NCBI RefSeq assembly: GCF_900091555.1
Contig: NZ_FMCX01000007.1
Coordinates: 124,001 to 188,000 of the forward strand
Length of the DNA: 64,000 nt
Reading direction: 5' to 3'
DNA from: Micromonospora mirobrigensis
GTDB lineage: Bacteria; Actinomycetota; Actinomycetes; Mycobacteriales; Micromonosporaceae
Shown here: positions 28,518 to 36,344 of the stretch, one piece after another
How the letters are laid out: every line of letters begins with the position of its first letter
How positions within the stretch are numbered: position 1 is the stretch's first letter
The notes under the pieces: model-generated
Told to the model about the DNA's origin: nothing
Databases searched by the model: none
What the model saw: the letters and a program-made list of their open reading frames with translations, nothing else
Program-made: the position numbers and the translations under genes

Positions 28518-29413
28518 GACTTCACGGCACCTTCCATGATCCCGCCGATGATCTGGCGGCCGAACAGAACGAAGACGACGAACAGGGGCAGGGTGGCGAT
28601 CAACGTACCGGCGAAGATCTGCGAGTTGTCGGCGAAGTAGGCGGTGTTCAGACTGCGCAGCGAGATCTGCACGGTCGGGTTGGCCGGGTCGGCCAGCACC
28701 ACGAAGGGCCAGAAGAACTGGTTCCACTGTTCCATGAAGGTGAGCAGGCCGAGCACCGCGGCGGCGGGACGCAGGGCCGGGGCCACCACGTGCCAGTACA
28801 CCCGCCAGGTGGAGCAGCCGTCGACCCGGGCCGCCTCGATCAGCTCGTTCGGCACGGCCTGCTCGGCGTACTGGCGCATCATGAAGATGCCGAAGCCGCC
28901 GATCAGGAACGGCACGGTGACCGACGGCATGGTGTTCAGCCACTCCAGCTTGGCCATCAGGATGTAGAGCGGCAGCACGCCCAGCTGGATCGGCACCATC
29001 ATCGAGGCCAGGATGATCAGCAGCAGCGCGTTCTTGCCGCGGAAGCGCAGCTTGGCGAAGGCGAAGCCGGCCAGCGAGCCGAAGAAGACGGTGGCCACGG
29101 TGATCGTGCCGGAGACCAGGAACGAGTTCAGCAGGCCCTTCACGATGTTGGCGTCGCCGTTGGCGAGCACCCGCTGGATGTTGTCGCCGAGCTTGCCGCC
29201 GGGCAGGAACGGCGGCGGCCAGGAGTTCGCGGCGTCGTTGGTCCGCGAGGCGATCACGATCATCCAGTAGAACGGGAAGAGCGAGAGGATCACCCCGAGG
29301 ACGAGGCCGAACCAGGTCAGCGGGCTCGCCTTCCACAACCGATCGGAGCGGTGCGAGGCGCGCGGCGGGCCGGCCGGCCGGCGTACGGGTGGGCGGAGCG
29401 TCGTGGTCGTCAT
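28514..29413 (-). CDS. cebG: Cellobiose ABC transporter permease CebG
   Basis: A 299-residue inner-membrane subunit of a carbohydrate (CUT1) ABC importer with six transmembrane helices, beginning [20 protein letters not shown]. The cytoplasmic EAA loop, which contacts the ATPase, is [20 protein letters not shown] with the family glycine. The end motif [17 protein letters not shown] is typical of MalG-type permeases. It lies 10 bp after cebF and its stop overlaps the bglC start. Sugar specificity is inferred from the operon and CebR control. Confidence 0.92.
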   Translation of the reverse strand: MTTTTLRPPVRRPAGPPRASHRSDRLWKASPLTWFGLVLGVILSLFPFYWMIVIASRTNDAANSWPPPFLPGGKLGDNIQRVLANGDANIVKGLLNSFLVSGTITVATVFFGSLAGFAFAKLRFRGKNALLLIILASMMVPIQLGVLPLYILMAKLEWLNTMPSVTVPFLIGGFGIFMMRQYAEQAVPNELIEAARVDGCSTWRVYWHVVAPALRPAAAVLGLLTFMEQWNQFFWPFVVLADPANPTVQISLRSLNTAYFADNSQIFAGTLIATLPLFVVFVLFGRQIIGGIMEGAVKS

Positions 29414-29423
29414 CTGCGCAACC

Positions 29424-30404
29424 TCACTTGTCGGAGCTGATTCGGCGGGCCAGCAGGTAGTTCACCGTCGACATCAGCGCGATGAGCAGAAAGAGCACGA
29501 GCGCGACGGCGCCGGCGTACCCCCAGCGGAACCGCTGGTTCATCACGTCGAGCAGGTACATGGTGATGGTCTGGAACTGTCCCTCGGAGCCGCCGGAGAG
29601 GCCGCCGGATCCGCTGGTGAACAGCAGCGGCTCGGTGAACAGCTGCAGGCCGCCGATGGTGGAGATGATCAGCGTGAAGATGATCGTCGGGCGCAGCTGC
29701 GGGACGGTGATCGACCAGAACTGCCGGCGGCGGGAGGCGCCGTCCAGCGACGCGGCCTCGTACATGTCCTTGCTGATCGACTGCATGGCGGCCAGGTAGA
29801 TCAGCGCGTTGTAGCCGACCCACCGCCAGTCGACCATGGTGGAGATGGCGAACCAGGAGGCGAAGCGGTTCGCCCGCCAGTCGATCGGGTCCAGGCCGAC
29901 GGTGTCGAGCACCCAGTTGACCAGGCCGAATTCCTTGGCGTAGATCATCGAGAAGATCAGTGCCACCACGGCGGTGGAGGTGATGATCGGCATGGCGATG
30001 GCCATCCGGAAGAAGGTCTGCGCGCGCAGCTTCCGGTTGAGGGCGTTGGCCAGCACCAGCGCCAGCAGCAGCTGCGGCACGGTGGAGAGCAGGAACATGC
30101 CGAAGGTGTTCACCACGGCGTTCCAGAACTGCGGGTCGTCGGTGATCAGCTCGACGAAGTTGTCCAGGCCGACGAAGGAGATCGTCGCGTTCAGCGGCGA
30201 CCGGTCGGTGAGCGCGATCCAGACCGTGTACGCGATCGGGTACGCGCTGAAGACGGCGAAGATGACGAAGAACGGCAGGACGTAGAGGTACGGCGAGTAC
30301 TTCAGGTCCAGCCGGGTCAGCGAGGTGGGGCGGCGGTGCGCGGGCCGGGCGCCGCGCTCGGGTCCGTGGTCGGGGGGCGCCACGGCATGCAGGTCGAGGC
30401 TCAT
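29424..30404 (-). CDS. cebF: Cellobiose ABC transporter permease CebF
   Basis: A 326-residue MalF-type permease of the CUT1 family with six helices, starting with YLYVLPFFVIFAVFSAYPIA. The EAA loop reads MYEAASLDGASRRRQFWSIT. It pairs with CebG to form the channel. The ATG at 30404 was chosen because AGAAGGA lies eight bases upstream and the N-terminal extension before it is not conserved in style. It is separated from cebE by 121 bp that contain a strong hairpin. Confidence 0.92.
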   Translation of the reverse strand: MSLDLHAVAPPDHGPERGARPAHRRPTSLTRLDLKYSPYLYVLPFFVIFAVFSAYPIAYTVWIALTDRSPLNATISFVGLDNFVELITDDPQFWNAVVNTFGMFLLSTVPQLLLALVLANALNRKLRAQTFFRMAIAMPIITSTAVVALIFSMIYAKEFGLVNWVLDTVGLDPIDWRANRFASWFAISTMVDWRWVGYNALIYLAAMQSISKDMYEAASLDGASRRRQFWSITVPQLRPTIIFTLIISTIGGLQLFTEPLLFTSGSGGLSGGSEGQFQTITMYLLDVMNQRFRWGYAGAVALVLFLLIALMSTVNYLLARRISSDK

Positions 30405-30469
30405 CGCGGGTCCTTCTCCTCGGTCGGCGCCGCCCACCCACAGGGGCGGCGCCGGGGCTGTCCGGGCGC

Positions 30470-30510
30470 CGCGGGTGGCGCCGACAGCCGCGCTGTCGAC
30501 GCCACCCGCG
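30470..30510 (-). promoter_or_regulatory. Strong intra-operon hairpin between cebE and cebF
   Basis: CGCGGGTGGCG (30470-30480) pairs with CGCCACCCGCG (30500-30510), and inside it CGACAGC (30482-30488) pairs with GCTGTCG (30492-30498), with one mismatch. It starts 16 bases after the cebE stop. Such hairpins protect the mRNA of the binding-protein gene, or partly terminate, so that CebE is made in excess over the permeases. Confidence 0.65.
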
Positions 30511-30525
30511 AACGGTCCGGCCGGG

Positions 30526-31842
30526 TCACTTACCGGCGGCCTCGCCGTTCTTCAACGCCGCCTGCCACTGCTCTTCGGCGGACTTGCCCTGCTCGACCGC
30601 GCGGAGGCTGTTCTCCACGGCGGTGCGCACCGCGTTGTTCTTCGGGCCGAGGTAGACCGGCTTCAGCTCGCTGGCGCCGGTGCCGAAGATCTTGCCGATC
30701 GGCGCCTTGCTGAAGTAGTCGTTGGTGGCGTCGACCACGGCCGGGTCGGCCAGCGCCTGCGGCGACGAGGGCAGGTTGCCCAGCTTCTTGAACGCCTCGG
30801 TCTGGCCCTTGCTGCTGGTCAGGAACTTCACCAGCTCGGCGGCCTCCTTGGCGTGCTTGCTGGACTTGGGCACGGCCAGGAAGGAGCCGCCCCAGTTGCC
30901 GCCGTTGCCCGGGGCCTTGGCGATGTCCCACTTGCCGGCGGCCGCGTCACCGGCCTGGCCCTTGATGACGCCGGTCATCCAGGCGGGGCAGGCGATGGTG
31001 GCGAAGGTGCCGTTCTTGAAACCGGCGTTCCACTCGTTGGAGAAGGACTGGAGGTTGTTCGACAGCCCGGCGGCGATCATCTTCGCGGTGAGGTTGTAGG
31101 ACGCCTGGACGTCCGGGTTCTCGCCGATGACCAGCTTGTTGCTCTTGTCGTAGTAGGTGTAGCCGGTGCCCTGGCCCGCGGTCTGCATCAGCACCACGTT
31201 GTAGAAGTTGGTCGCCGAGTCGACGAACTTGTGCTTCTTGTCGGCGGCGGCGAACTTCTGCCCGGCGGCGATGAACTGGTCCCAGGTCGGCCAGAGCGCG
31301 CCGACCTGCTCCCGGTCGGTGGGCAGGCCGGCGGCCTTGAACAGGTCGCTGCGGTAGCACACCGCCATCGAGCCGACGTCGGTGCCGAGGCCGAGCACCT
31401 TGCCGTCGGGCGTGCTGCCCTGCTCCCACTTCCACGGCAGGAAGTTGCCCTTGAGGTCGTTCGCGCCGTGGTCGGCCAGGTTCACGAACTTGTCGGCCTG
31501 GGCGTAGAACTGCACGATGGTGCCCTCTTCGAGGGCGACGACGTCGCCGGCGCCGGAGCCGGCGGTGATCTGCTGGGTGAGCCGGGTGTTGTAGTCACCG
31601 AGGCCGAGACCCTTGCCGCGCTCGGTGATCTTCACGTTCGGGTGCTCGGCCTCGTACTGCTTGTAGAGGTCGTCGTAGCCGAAGCCCTGGTCGCCGAAGA
31701 CGTCGACGACCAGGTTCACCGGACCGTCACTGCTGCTGCCGCTGTCCGACGAGTCGTCGCCGCAGGCGGTGGCGGTGGCGAGCACCGCGACGGATGCGAG
31801 CGCGATGGCCGCGAAACGCCGGCGACGGATTGGAACGCTCAT
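30526..31842 (-). CDS. cebE: Cellobiose/cello-oligosaccharide-binding lipoprotein CebE
   Basis: A 438-residue extracellular solute-binding protein (family 1). A lipoprotein signal (RRFAAIALASVAVLATATAC, then G) gives a lipid-anchored Cys. A Ser/Asp-rich tether follows, then the two-lobed sugar-binding domain (LVVDVFGDQGFGYDDLYKQY near the start; WGGSFLAVPKSSKHAKEAAE in the typical place). It delivers cellobiose to CebF-CebG. The operon lacks its own ATPase, as expected if the shared MsiK protein from elsewhere in the genome energises transport. GAGGGG lies six bases before the ATG. Promoter and two CebR boxes lie upstream. Confidence 0.93.
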   Translation of the reverse strand: MSVPIRRRRFAAIALASVAVLATATACGDDSSDSGSSSDGPVNLVVDVFGDQGFGYDDLYKQYEAEHPNVKITERGKGLGLGDYNTRLTQQITAGSGAGDVVALEEGTIVQFYAQADKFVNLADHGANDLKGNFLPWKWEQGSTPDGKVLGLGTDVGSMAVCYRSDLFKAAGLPTDREQVGALWPTWDQFIAAGQKFAAADKKHKFVDSATNFYNVVLMQTAGQGTGYTYYDKSNKLVIGENPDVQASYNLTAKMIAAGLSNNLQSFSNEWNAGFKNGTFATIACPAWMTGVIKGQAGDAAAGKWDIAKAPGNGGNWGGSFLAVPKSSKHAKEAAELVKFLTSSKGQTEAFKKLGNLPSSPQALADPAVVDATNDYFSKAPIGKIFGTGASELKPVYLGPKNNAVRTAVENSLRAVEQGKSAEEQWQAALKNGEAAGK

Positions 31843-31896
31843 CCTGACCCCTCTTTCGGTGAGGCTGGGTGTGGTGGGGGGTTGCTGCGTGCGCGA

Positions 31897-31921
31897 CCGC
31901 CGCCGGTGGAACCGGCGGCGG
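31897..31921 (-). promoter_or_regulatory. Hairpin in the 5' leader of the ceb operon
   Basis: CCGCCGCCGGT (31897-31907) and ACCGGCGGCGG (31911-31921) form a perfect stem with a 3-nt loop. It lies in the roughly 125-nt leader between the predicted start site and cebE. It could affect message stability or translation; no riboswitch fold is recognised. Confidence 0.4.
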
Positions 31922-31958
31922 GCCCCGGGGCGGTGGGCGGAGAGACCCGCGTCACCCC

Positions 31959-31972
31959 CGGGAGCGCTCCCA
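31959..31972. promoter_or_regulatory. CebR box 1 of the cebE promoter
   Basis: CGGGAGCGCTCCCA matches the CebR consensus at 13 of 14 positions and is identical to the box at the GH9 cellulase gene. It lies just downstream of the predicted -10, over the transcription start. Confidence 0.9.
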
Positions 31973-31974
31973 TG

Positions 31975-32003
31975 AGATTGCCGGGGGGTGTCGTGGGTGT
32001 CAA
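31975..32003 (-). promoter_or_regulatory. Predicted cebE promoter
   Basis: On the minus strand TTGACA (-35, 31998-32003) and CAATCT (-10, 31975-31980) are separated by 17 bp. The promoter is bracketed by two CebR boxes whose centres are 53 bp apart, an arrangement suited to repression by a bound pair or loop. Confidence 0.75.
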
Positions 32004-32011
32004 TACCGCCG

Positions 32012-32025
32012 TGGGAGCGTTCCCA
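32012..32025. promoter_or_regulatory. CebR box 2 of the cebE promoter
   Basis: TGGGAGCGTTCCCA differs from the CebR consensus by one base in the centre. It lies nine bases upstream of the -35 element of the cebE promoter. Confidence 0.85.
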
Positions 32026-32120
32026 TTTCGTTACCGCCTGAGGTCATCCGCTGACCGGGATGCACCATCCGGATCCCGGACATACCGTCGGACGCCCCGA
32101 GGGACGGCGCGGCGCCCAGG

Positions 32121-32371
32121 TCAGCAGAGGCGGCGCAGCAGCGTGCTCACCCGGCCGGCGTCGAAGGCCTCCGGGTCGAAGCCGTCGCCCGCCCGGTCGC
32201 GCAACCGGTCGTGCTCCGGATGCCCGGGATCGGCCGACGCGGCCAGCAACCGAAGTCGTAGGTGTGGTGCAGCCGGTCCAGGGTGAAGCCGCCGGGCACC
32301 AGCACCCGCCGCCAGACCGGCGGGCGCACCCCGCCCAGGGACACCTTCAGCTGGAAGACCCGACGCGGCAT
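32121..32371 (-). pseudogene. Broken pRiA4b ORF-3-like gene
   Basis: From a good start (ATG at 32371 behind GGGAGGGGG) the frame reads MPRRVFQLKVSLGGVRPPVW and then RRVLVPGGFTLDRLHHTYDF, the start of the plasmid pRiA4b ORF-3 family. After about 45 residues the family sequence stops. A different frame ends with DRAGDGFDPEAFDAGRVSTL up to the stop at 32121, which looks like the C-terminal end of the same family. The complete proteins are much longer, so an internal deletion with a frameshift has inactivated the gene. Confidence 0.65.
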
Positions 32372-32405
32372 GCTGCCCCCTCCCGCCACCGCATAGGCTG
32401 CCGGC

Positions 32406-32525
32406 ATGATCTGCCGAGCGTGCCGGGAGCGGCGGCACGACGAGTGTCCCGGCCGGAAGTGGTGCGACTGCCAGCACCGCACCCCCGAACCCAACCCTCC
32501 CGTGACCGGTCCGGCCGGCGGATGA
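32406..32525 (+). CDS. 39-residue Cys-rich small protein
   Basis: A very short gene reading MICRACRERRHDECPG and continuing RKWCDCQHRTPEP to the end PAGG. It has CxxC (C3/C6), then C14 and a CDCQH cluster (C20, C22, H24), enough ligands for one zinc ion. Its TGA overlaps the ATG of the RibD-like reductase gene as ATGA, so the two are translationally coupled. It is divergent from the broken gene at 32121. The compact Cys pattern and exact coupling argue that it is real; its function is unknown. Confidence 0.65.
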   Translation: MICRACRERRHDECPGRKWCDCQHRTPEPNPPVTGPAGG

Positions 32526-33304
32526 GCGTCGGAATCCCGATCGTCCGGGCCTGGCCGGAGCCATCCGGGGCGCCGTTGACCGACCCGGAGCTGACCGCGC
32601 TCTACGGCCGGGCCGGCCACCCCCACCTGCGGGTGAACTTCGTGTCCAGTGTCGACGGCGCGGTCACCCTCGACGGCTACTCCGAGGGCCTCTCCGGCGC
32701 GCCGGACAAGCGGGTCTTCGGCCTGCTGCGGATGCTCTGCGACGGGCTGGTGGTGGCCGCCGGCACCCTGCGGCACGAGGGCTACCGGGCGGTACGCCTC
32801 GACGAGCAGCGCCGTGCCTGGCGGCGCGAGCACGGGCTGACCGACTGCCCCACCCTGGTCGTGGTCTCCGGATCGCTTCACCTCGACCCGGCCCAGGCGT
32901 GCTTCGCCGACGCACCGGTCCGGCCGATCGTGCTCACCCGCGACGACGCCCAGCCACCACCCGGACTGACCGACGTCGCCGACCTGGTGCGCTGCGGCGC
33001 CGACGTCGACCTCGTCGCCGGCCTGGCCGAGCTGCGCCGCCGCGGCCTCGCCGAGCTGCTCTGCGAGGGCGGTCCGCACCTGTTCGGCGCGCTCACCGCC
33101 GCCGACCTGGTCGACGAGCTCTGCCTCACCGTCGCCCCGCTGCTGGCCGGGGCCGGGCCGGGGCGGATCACCGCCGGGGACGCCAGCGCGCCCCGGCAGC
33201 TCGGCCTGCGGCACGTGCTGACCGCCGGGGACGGCGTGCTGATGCTGCGCTACACCCGCGATCAGGACCAGCCTGCTCACGGCGGCGCGACCTCGGCCGG
33301 TTGA
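32522..33304 (+). CDS. Pyrimidine reductase family protein (RibD C-terminal domain/DHFR-like)
   Basis: A 260-residue protein with the dihydrofolate-reductase-like fold of the RibD C-terminal domain. Typical segments are LRVNFVSSVDGAVTLDGYSE, the cofactor-binding DGLVVAAGTLRHEGY, and ELLCEGGPHLFGALTAADLVD. In riboflavin synthesis this domain reduces the ribosylamino-pyrimidine intermediate with NADPH. Here there is no deaminase domain and no other rib gene, so it may be a stand-alone reductase with another substrate. It is coupled to the small Cys-rich gene upstream. Confidence 0.85.
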   Translation: MSVGIPIVRAWPEPSGAPLTDPELTALYGRAGHPHLRVNFVSSVDGAVTLDGYSEGLSGAPDKRVFGLLRMLCDGLVVAAGTLRHEGYRAVRLDEQRRAWRREHGLTDCPTLVVVSGSLHLDPAQACFADAPVRPIVLTRDDAQPPPGLTDVADLVRCGADVDLVAGLAELRRRGLAELLCEGGPHLFGALTAADLVDELCLTVAPLLAGAGPGRITAGDASAPRQLGLRHVLTAGDGVLMLRYTRDQDQPAHGGATSAG

Positions 33305-33346
33305 GCGGCCGGGTTAGGCCCGGATCGCCGGGGTACCGATCGACGT

Positions 33347-33820
33347 ATGCCCTGGTATCGCTACGACCCGCGCCGCAGCAGCCGCTACGATCCGCGCTAC
33401 GGCGGATACGGATACGGATACGGATACGGCGGACCCCGCTACCGGTCCAACTCCTGCCTGCGCGACGCCTGCCTGCTGGAGACCGGCTGCTGCGTCGCCG
33501 AGGGCCTGGACGGCAACTGCCTGCTCGCGGCCCTGGTCCTGCTGCCGCGGTTCGGCACCGCGATGATCGGCGCGACGCGGCCGAGCGCACCGGGGCCGGG
33601 GCGCGCGCCCGCCCGGGCCCTGCTGGCCGCCATCGAGGTGTACCAGCGGCGGATCAGCGCCGGCCGGCCACCGTGCTGCCGGTTCAGTCCCAGCTGCTCG
33701 CACTACGCCGGTGAGGCCGTCCGGCGGCACGGGGCGGTACGGGGCTCCGCGCTGGCCGTCCGGAGGCTGCTGCGCTGCCGGCCCGGCGGCGCCCGCGGCG
33801 CGGACCCGGTCCCGGGCTGA
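33347..33820 (+). CDS. YidD-like membrane protein insertion efficiency factor with an extended N-terminus
   Basis: A 157-residue protein whose C-terminal half is a YidD domain: LLAAIEVYQRRISAGRPPCC, then RFSPSCSHYAGEAVRRHGAV and RGSALAVRRLLRCRPGG. YidD is a small amphipathic membrane-surface protein thought to help the YidC insertase. Ordinary YidD proteins are about 70-110 residues and sit in the rpmH-rnpA-yidC locus. This one has an extra 80 residues that are Tyr/Gly/Arg-rich (YGGYGYGYGYGG) and then Cys-rich (CLRDACLLETGCCVAEG). Four GGATAC hexamers encode the GYGYGYGY run. It is probably a paralogue with a distinct role. Confidence 0.8.
   Translation: MPWYRYDPRRSSRYDPRYGGYGYGYGYGGPRYRSNSCLRDACLLETGCCVAEGLDGNCLLAALVLLPRFGTAMIGATRPSAPGPGRAPARALLAAIEVYQRRISAGRPPCCRFSPSCSHYAGEAVRRHGAVRGSALAVRRLLRCRPGGARGADPVPG
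33404..33427 (+). repeat. Tandem GGATAC hexanucleotide repeat (four copies)
   Basis: Four perfect copies of GGATAC inside the YidD-like gene encode the Gly-Tyr run. Unit length is a multiple of three, so slippage would change protein length without a frameshift. Confidence 0.9.
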
Positions 33821-33838
33821 TCCCACCACCCGGCAGAC

Positions 33839-33880
33839 CGACGGGCGCGGGTACGCCGGTCGGCGTGCCCGCGCCCGTCG
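33839..33880. terminator. Bidirectional terminator between yidD-like and M4 protease genes
   Basis: A 19-bp stem (33839-33857 with 33862-33880, one G-U wobble) with a 4-nt loop lies between two convergent stop codons. Confidence 0.75.
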
Positions 33881-33938
33881 TCGACGCGCTGCCCTCCGGC
33901 GCCGGCGGTGGAGGAGGCCACCGGCGCCGGTTAGGCGA

Positions 33939-35480
33939 TCAGTTGACGCTCACCGCGGACCAGGCGGCCGCGACGGTGTTGTACTCGGTGCTGCCGGCGC
34001 CGTACAGGTCCCGGGCGGCCGACAGGGTGGCGGTACGGGCACCGGAGTAGCTGGTCCGCGAGGTCATGTATGTGGTGAGCGCGCGGTACCAGATCGCGCC
34101 GGCCTTGGCGTTGCCGATGCCGGTGACGGTGCTGCCGTTGCAGGTCGGGCTGTTGCCGTACGTCGACGAACCGCTGCCCACCGCGAGCAGGTAGAAGAAG
34201 TGGTTCGCCACGCCCGAGGAGTAGTGCACGTCGAGCCGGCCGACGCCACTGCTGTAGCAGTCCGCCGACGAGCCGTCCTTGGACGGCTTGTCCATGTAGC
34301 GCAGCGGGGTGCCGCTGGAGCGCAGCTTCTCGCCGATCAGGTAGTCACCCGGGTCCTTGGCGTTGTTCGCGTAGAACTCGACCAGGGTGCCGAAGATGTC
34401 GCTGGTGGCCTCGTTGAGGCCACCGGACTCGCCGCTGTAGCGCAGGCCGGCGGTGTTGCTGGTGACGCCGTGGCTCATCTCGTGCCCGGCCACGTCCAGC
34501 GAGGTCAGCGGGTACCAGCCCGAGCCGCCGTCACCGTAGGTCATGCAGAAGCAGGAGTCGCTCCAGAAGGCGTTGGCGTAGTTGCTGCTGTAGTGCACCC
34601 GGCTGTACGCGCCGACGCCGTCGTTGCGGATGCCGCTGCGGCCGAAGGTGTTCTTGTAGTAGTCCCAGGTCTTCTGGGCGCCGTACGCGGCGTCGGCCGC
34701 GGTGGTCTGGCGGTTGCTCAGCGTGCCGTCGCCGAAGACGTTGCCGGCGTTGGTGACCAGGGTGCCGGTGCCGTTGGTGCCACCGTTTAGGTCGTAGGTC
34801 TTGTGCCCGCCTCGGGTGGCGTCGGCGAGCTGGTAGGTGCCGCCGGAGAGGGTGCTGCCAACGGTCACGCTGCCGGAGTGGAAGGTGTTGCCGGTGCCGT
34901 CGCGCTGCACGCCCTCCCAGGAGTCGCGGACCTTGCCGCTGGTGGCGTCCACCAGCACGTGCAGCTCGCTCGGGGTGCCGTCGGCGTAGGCGCCGCCCAC
35001 GACCACCTCGTACGCCAGGGCGGTGCCCCCGGCGGCGGCGTCGTAGACCAGCTGGCTGCCGTCGACGCGGCGGGCGGCGGCGGTGGAGGCGCCCAGCGCG
35101 GTGCGGCCGGCGGCGGCGGCGCTGACCTTGGCCTTGGCGCCCTTGGTCGGGGCGGCGGCCATGGCCTGGCTCGACCCCTTCCAGGCGTTGCCCTTGCCCA
35201 GGTGCACCACGGTGTCGCCGCCGAGGACGGGCAGGCCGTCCTGGTAGCGGTTCAGCCGGACGTGCTCGGTGCCGTTCGCGTCGGTCGCGGTGTTCTTGAG
35301 GGTGAACGACGAGCCGTCGGCGACCAGCCCGGCGCCCGAGTGGGCCTTGAGCTGGGCGACCGCGCGGGTGAACGCGTCACCGGAGACGCCCGGCGCGGCA
35401 CCGGCCGAGGTCGGCGCCGTGACGGCGGCGGCCAGGAGAGCGGCCGTGGCGAGGCCGCTCAGTACAGTGGTACGACGCAT
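33939..35480 (-). CDS. Secreted M4 (thermolysin-family) metallopeptidase
   Basis: A 513-residue exported zinc protease made as a zymogen. A signal peptide (VLSGLATAALLAAAVTAP, ending at AGA) precedes a propeptide of about 170 residues with FTP and PepSY-type regions (VRLNRYQDGLPVLGGDTVVH; LAYEVVVGG). The catalytic domain has the zinc motif DVAGHEMSHGVT, with two His ligands and the catalytic Glu, and the third ligand Glu in GGLNEATSDIFG. The downstream active-site His lies in RLDVHYSSGVANHF. No extra C-terminal binding domain is present. It is expected to degrade external protein. AGGA lies six bases before the ATG. Confidence 0.95.
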   Translation of the reverse strand: MRRTTVLSGLATAALLAAAVTAPTSAGAAPGVSGDAFTRAVAQLKAHSGAGLVADGSSFTLKNTATDANGTEHVRLNRYQDGLPVLGGDTVVHLGKGNAWKGSSQAMAAAPTKGAKAKVSAAAAGRTALGASTAAARRVDGSQLVYDAAAGGTALAYEVVVGGAYADGTPSELHVLVDATSGKVRDSWEGVQRDGTGNTFHSGSVTVGSTLSGGTYQLADATRGGHKTYDLNGGTNGTGTLVTNAGNVFGDGTLSNRQTTAADAAYGAQKTWDYYKNTFGRSGIRNDGVGAYSRVHYSSNYANAFWSDSCFCMTYGDGGSGWYPLTSLDVAGHEMSHGVTSNTAGLRYSGESGGLNEATSDIFGTLVEFYANNAKDPGDYLIGEKLRSSGTPLRYMDKPSKDGSSADCYSSGVGRLDVHYSSGVANHFFYLLAVGSGSSTYGNSPTCNGSTVTGIGNAKAGAIWYRALTTYMTSRTSYSGARTATLSAARDLYGAGSTEYNTVAAAWSAVSVN

Positions 35481-35846
35481 GGAATCCTGCCTTCGCTAGG
35501 ACTGCCGGTCGGGGGGGGTGCCGACCGACGACGATCCGCCGGTCGTGCATGGCGGATCGGTCGAGGTTCCGCAGGTAGCGGGCCACGACGGGGCGCATGG
35601 GGATCGACGTTCGAAAGATCGTCGATGCGCTGTGGCTATTTTTGCGCCTCGCTGCCCTTCCCTGTCACGCCCTTCGGCCAATATTTTTTCCACGAGTTTT
35701 CGCCAGCCGTTCATCGCCGCAGGTCAGGGCCGGTTCCGGCGGGCCGGTGGGGCGCGCGGCGGCCCGAAAATCGACGACTGCACCGGGCAACCGGGGGCGC
35801 CCGCCGACCGGTATCCCCATGCGACAGACGCTGTGGAGGGCTGCCC
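35481..35846. other. Intergenic region between the M4 protease and the SigE-type sigma factor
   Basis: 366 bp without a gene, between divergent genes. CGGTCGG/CCGACCG (35506-35527) is an inverted repeat with a run of G in its loop, just upstream of the protease. An AT-rich stretch near 35634-35700 probably holds promoter elements. GGCAACC (35786-35792) and CGGTAT (35809-35814), 16 bp apart, are a candidate ECF-type promoter for the sigma gene. Confidence 0.5.
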
Positions 35847-36344
35847 GTGACACCACCCGATGGGTTCGACGAGTTCGTGATCAGCCGGTCACCCCGGCTG
35901 CTGCGCACGGCGTACCTGCTGACCCACGACCGCGCCCTCGCCGAGGACCTGCTCCAGACCGCGCTGGCCCGGGCCTGGGAGGCCTGGTCGCGGGTGCAGG
36001 GCGACCCGGAGCCGTACGTGCGCCGGATCCTGGTCAACACGTACGCCTCGTGGTGGCGGCGGCGGTGGAGCGGGGAGCGACCGACCGGGGAGCTGCCCGA
36101 GCCGCCCGCCGAGCCGGACCCGCACAGCCGGTTCGACGACCGCGAGCAGCTCTGGCGGGCGCTGGGCCGGCTGCCCCGGCGGCAGCGGGCGGTGCTGGTG
36201 CTGCGCTACTTCGAGGACCTCTCCGAGACGGAGATCGGCGACACCCTCGGCTGCTCCCCCGGCACCGTGAAGAGCCAGGCCAGCAAGGCCCTGGCGAAGC
36301 TGCGACTGGACGAGACGCTGAGCCCCGAGGGAGCGCTGGCATGA
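35847..36344 (+). CDS. SigE-family (ECF-type) RNA polymerase sigma factor
   Basis: A 165-residue group 4 sigma factor. Region 2 reads RTAYLLTHDRALAEDLLQTA, then LARAWEAWSRV with the core-binding acidic LAEDLLQ. Region 4 has the helix-turn-helix LPRRQRAVLVLRYFEDLSET, then IGDTLGCSPGTVKSQASKAL. GTG 35847 has GGAGGG six bases upstream. Its stop overlaps the next start as ATGA; the partner is a one-helix membrane protein, the usual anti-sigma position. Possible autoregulation through the GGCAACC/CGGTAT promoter is inference. Confidence 0.9.
   Translation: MTPPDGFDEFVISRSPRLLRTAYLLTHDRALAEDLLQTALARAWEAWSRVQGDPEPYVRRILVNTYASWWRRRWSGERPTGELPEPPAEPDPHSRFDDREQLWRALGRLPRRQRAVLVLRYFEDLSETEIGDTLGCSPGTVKSQASKALAKLRLDETLSPEGALA

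Noticed and set aside
31843-31972. A riboswitch in the ceb operon leader
   Set aside because: Only one simple hairpin is present and no known aptamer core is recognised; CebR boxes already explain the regulation.
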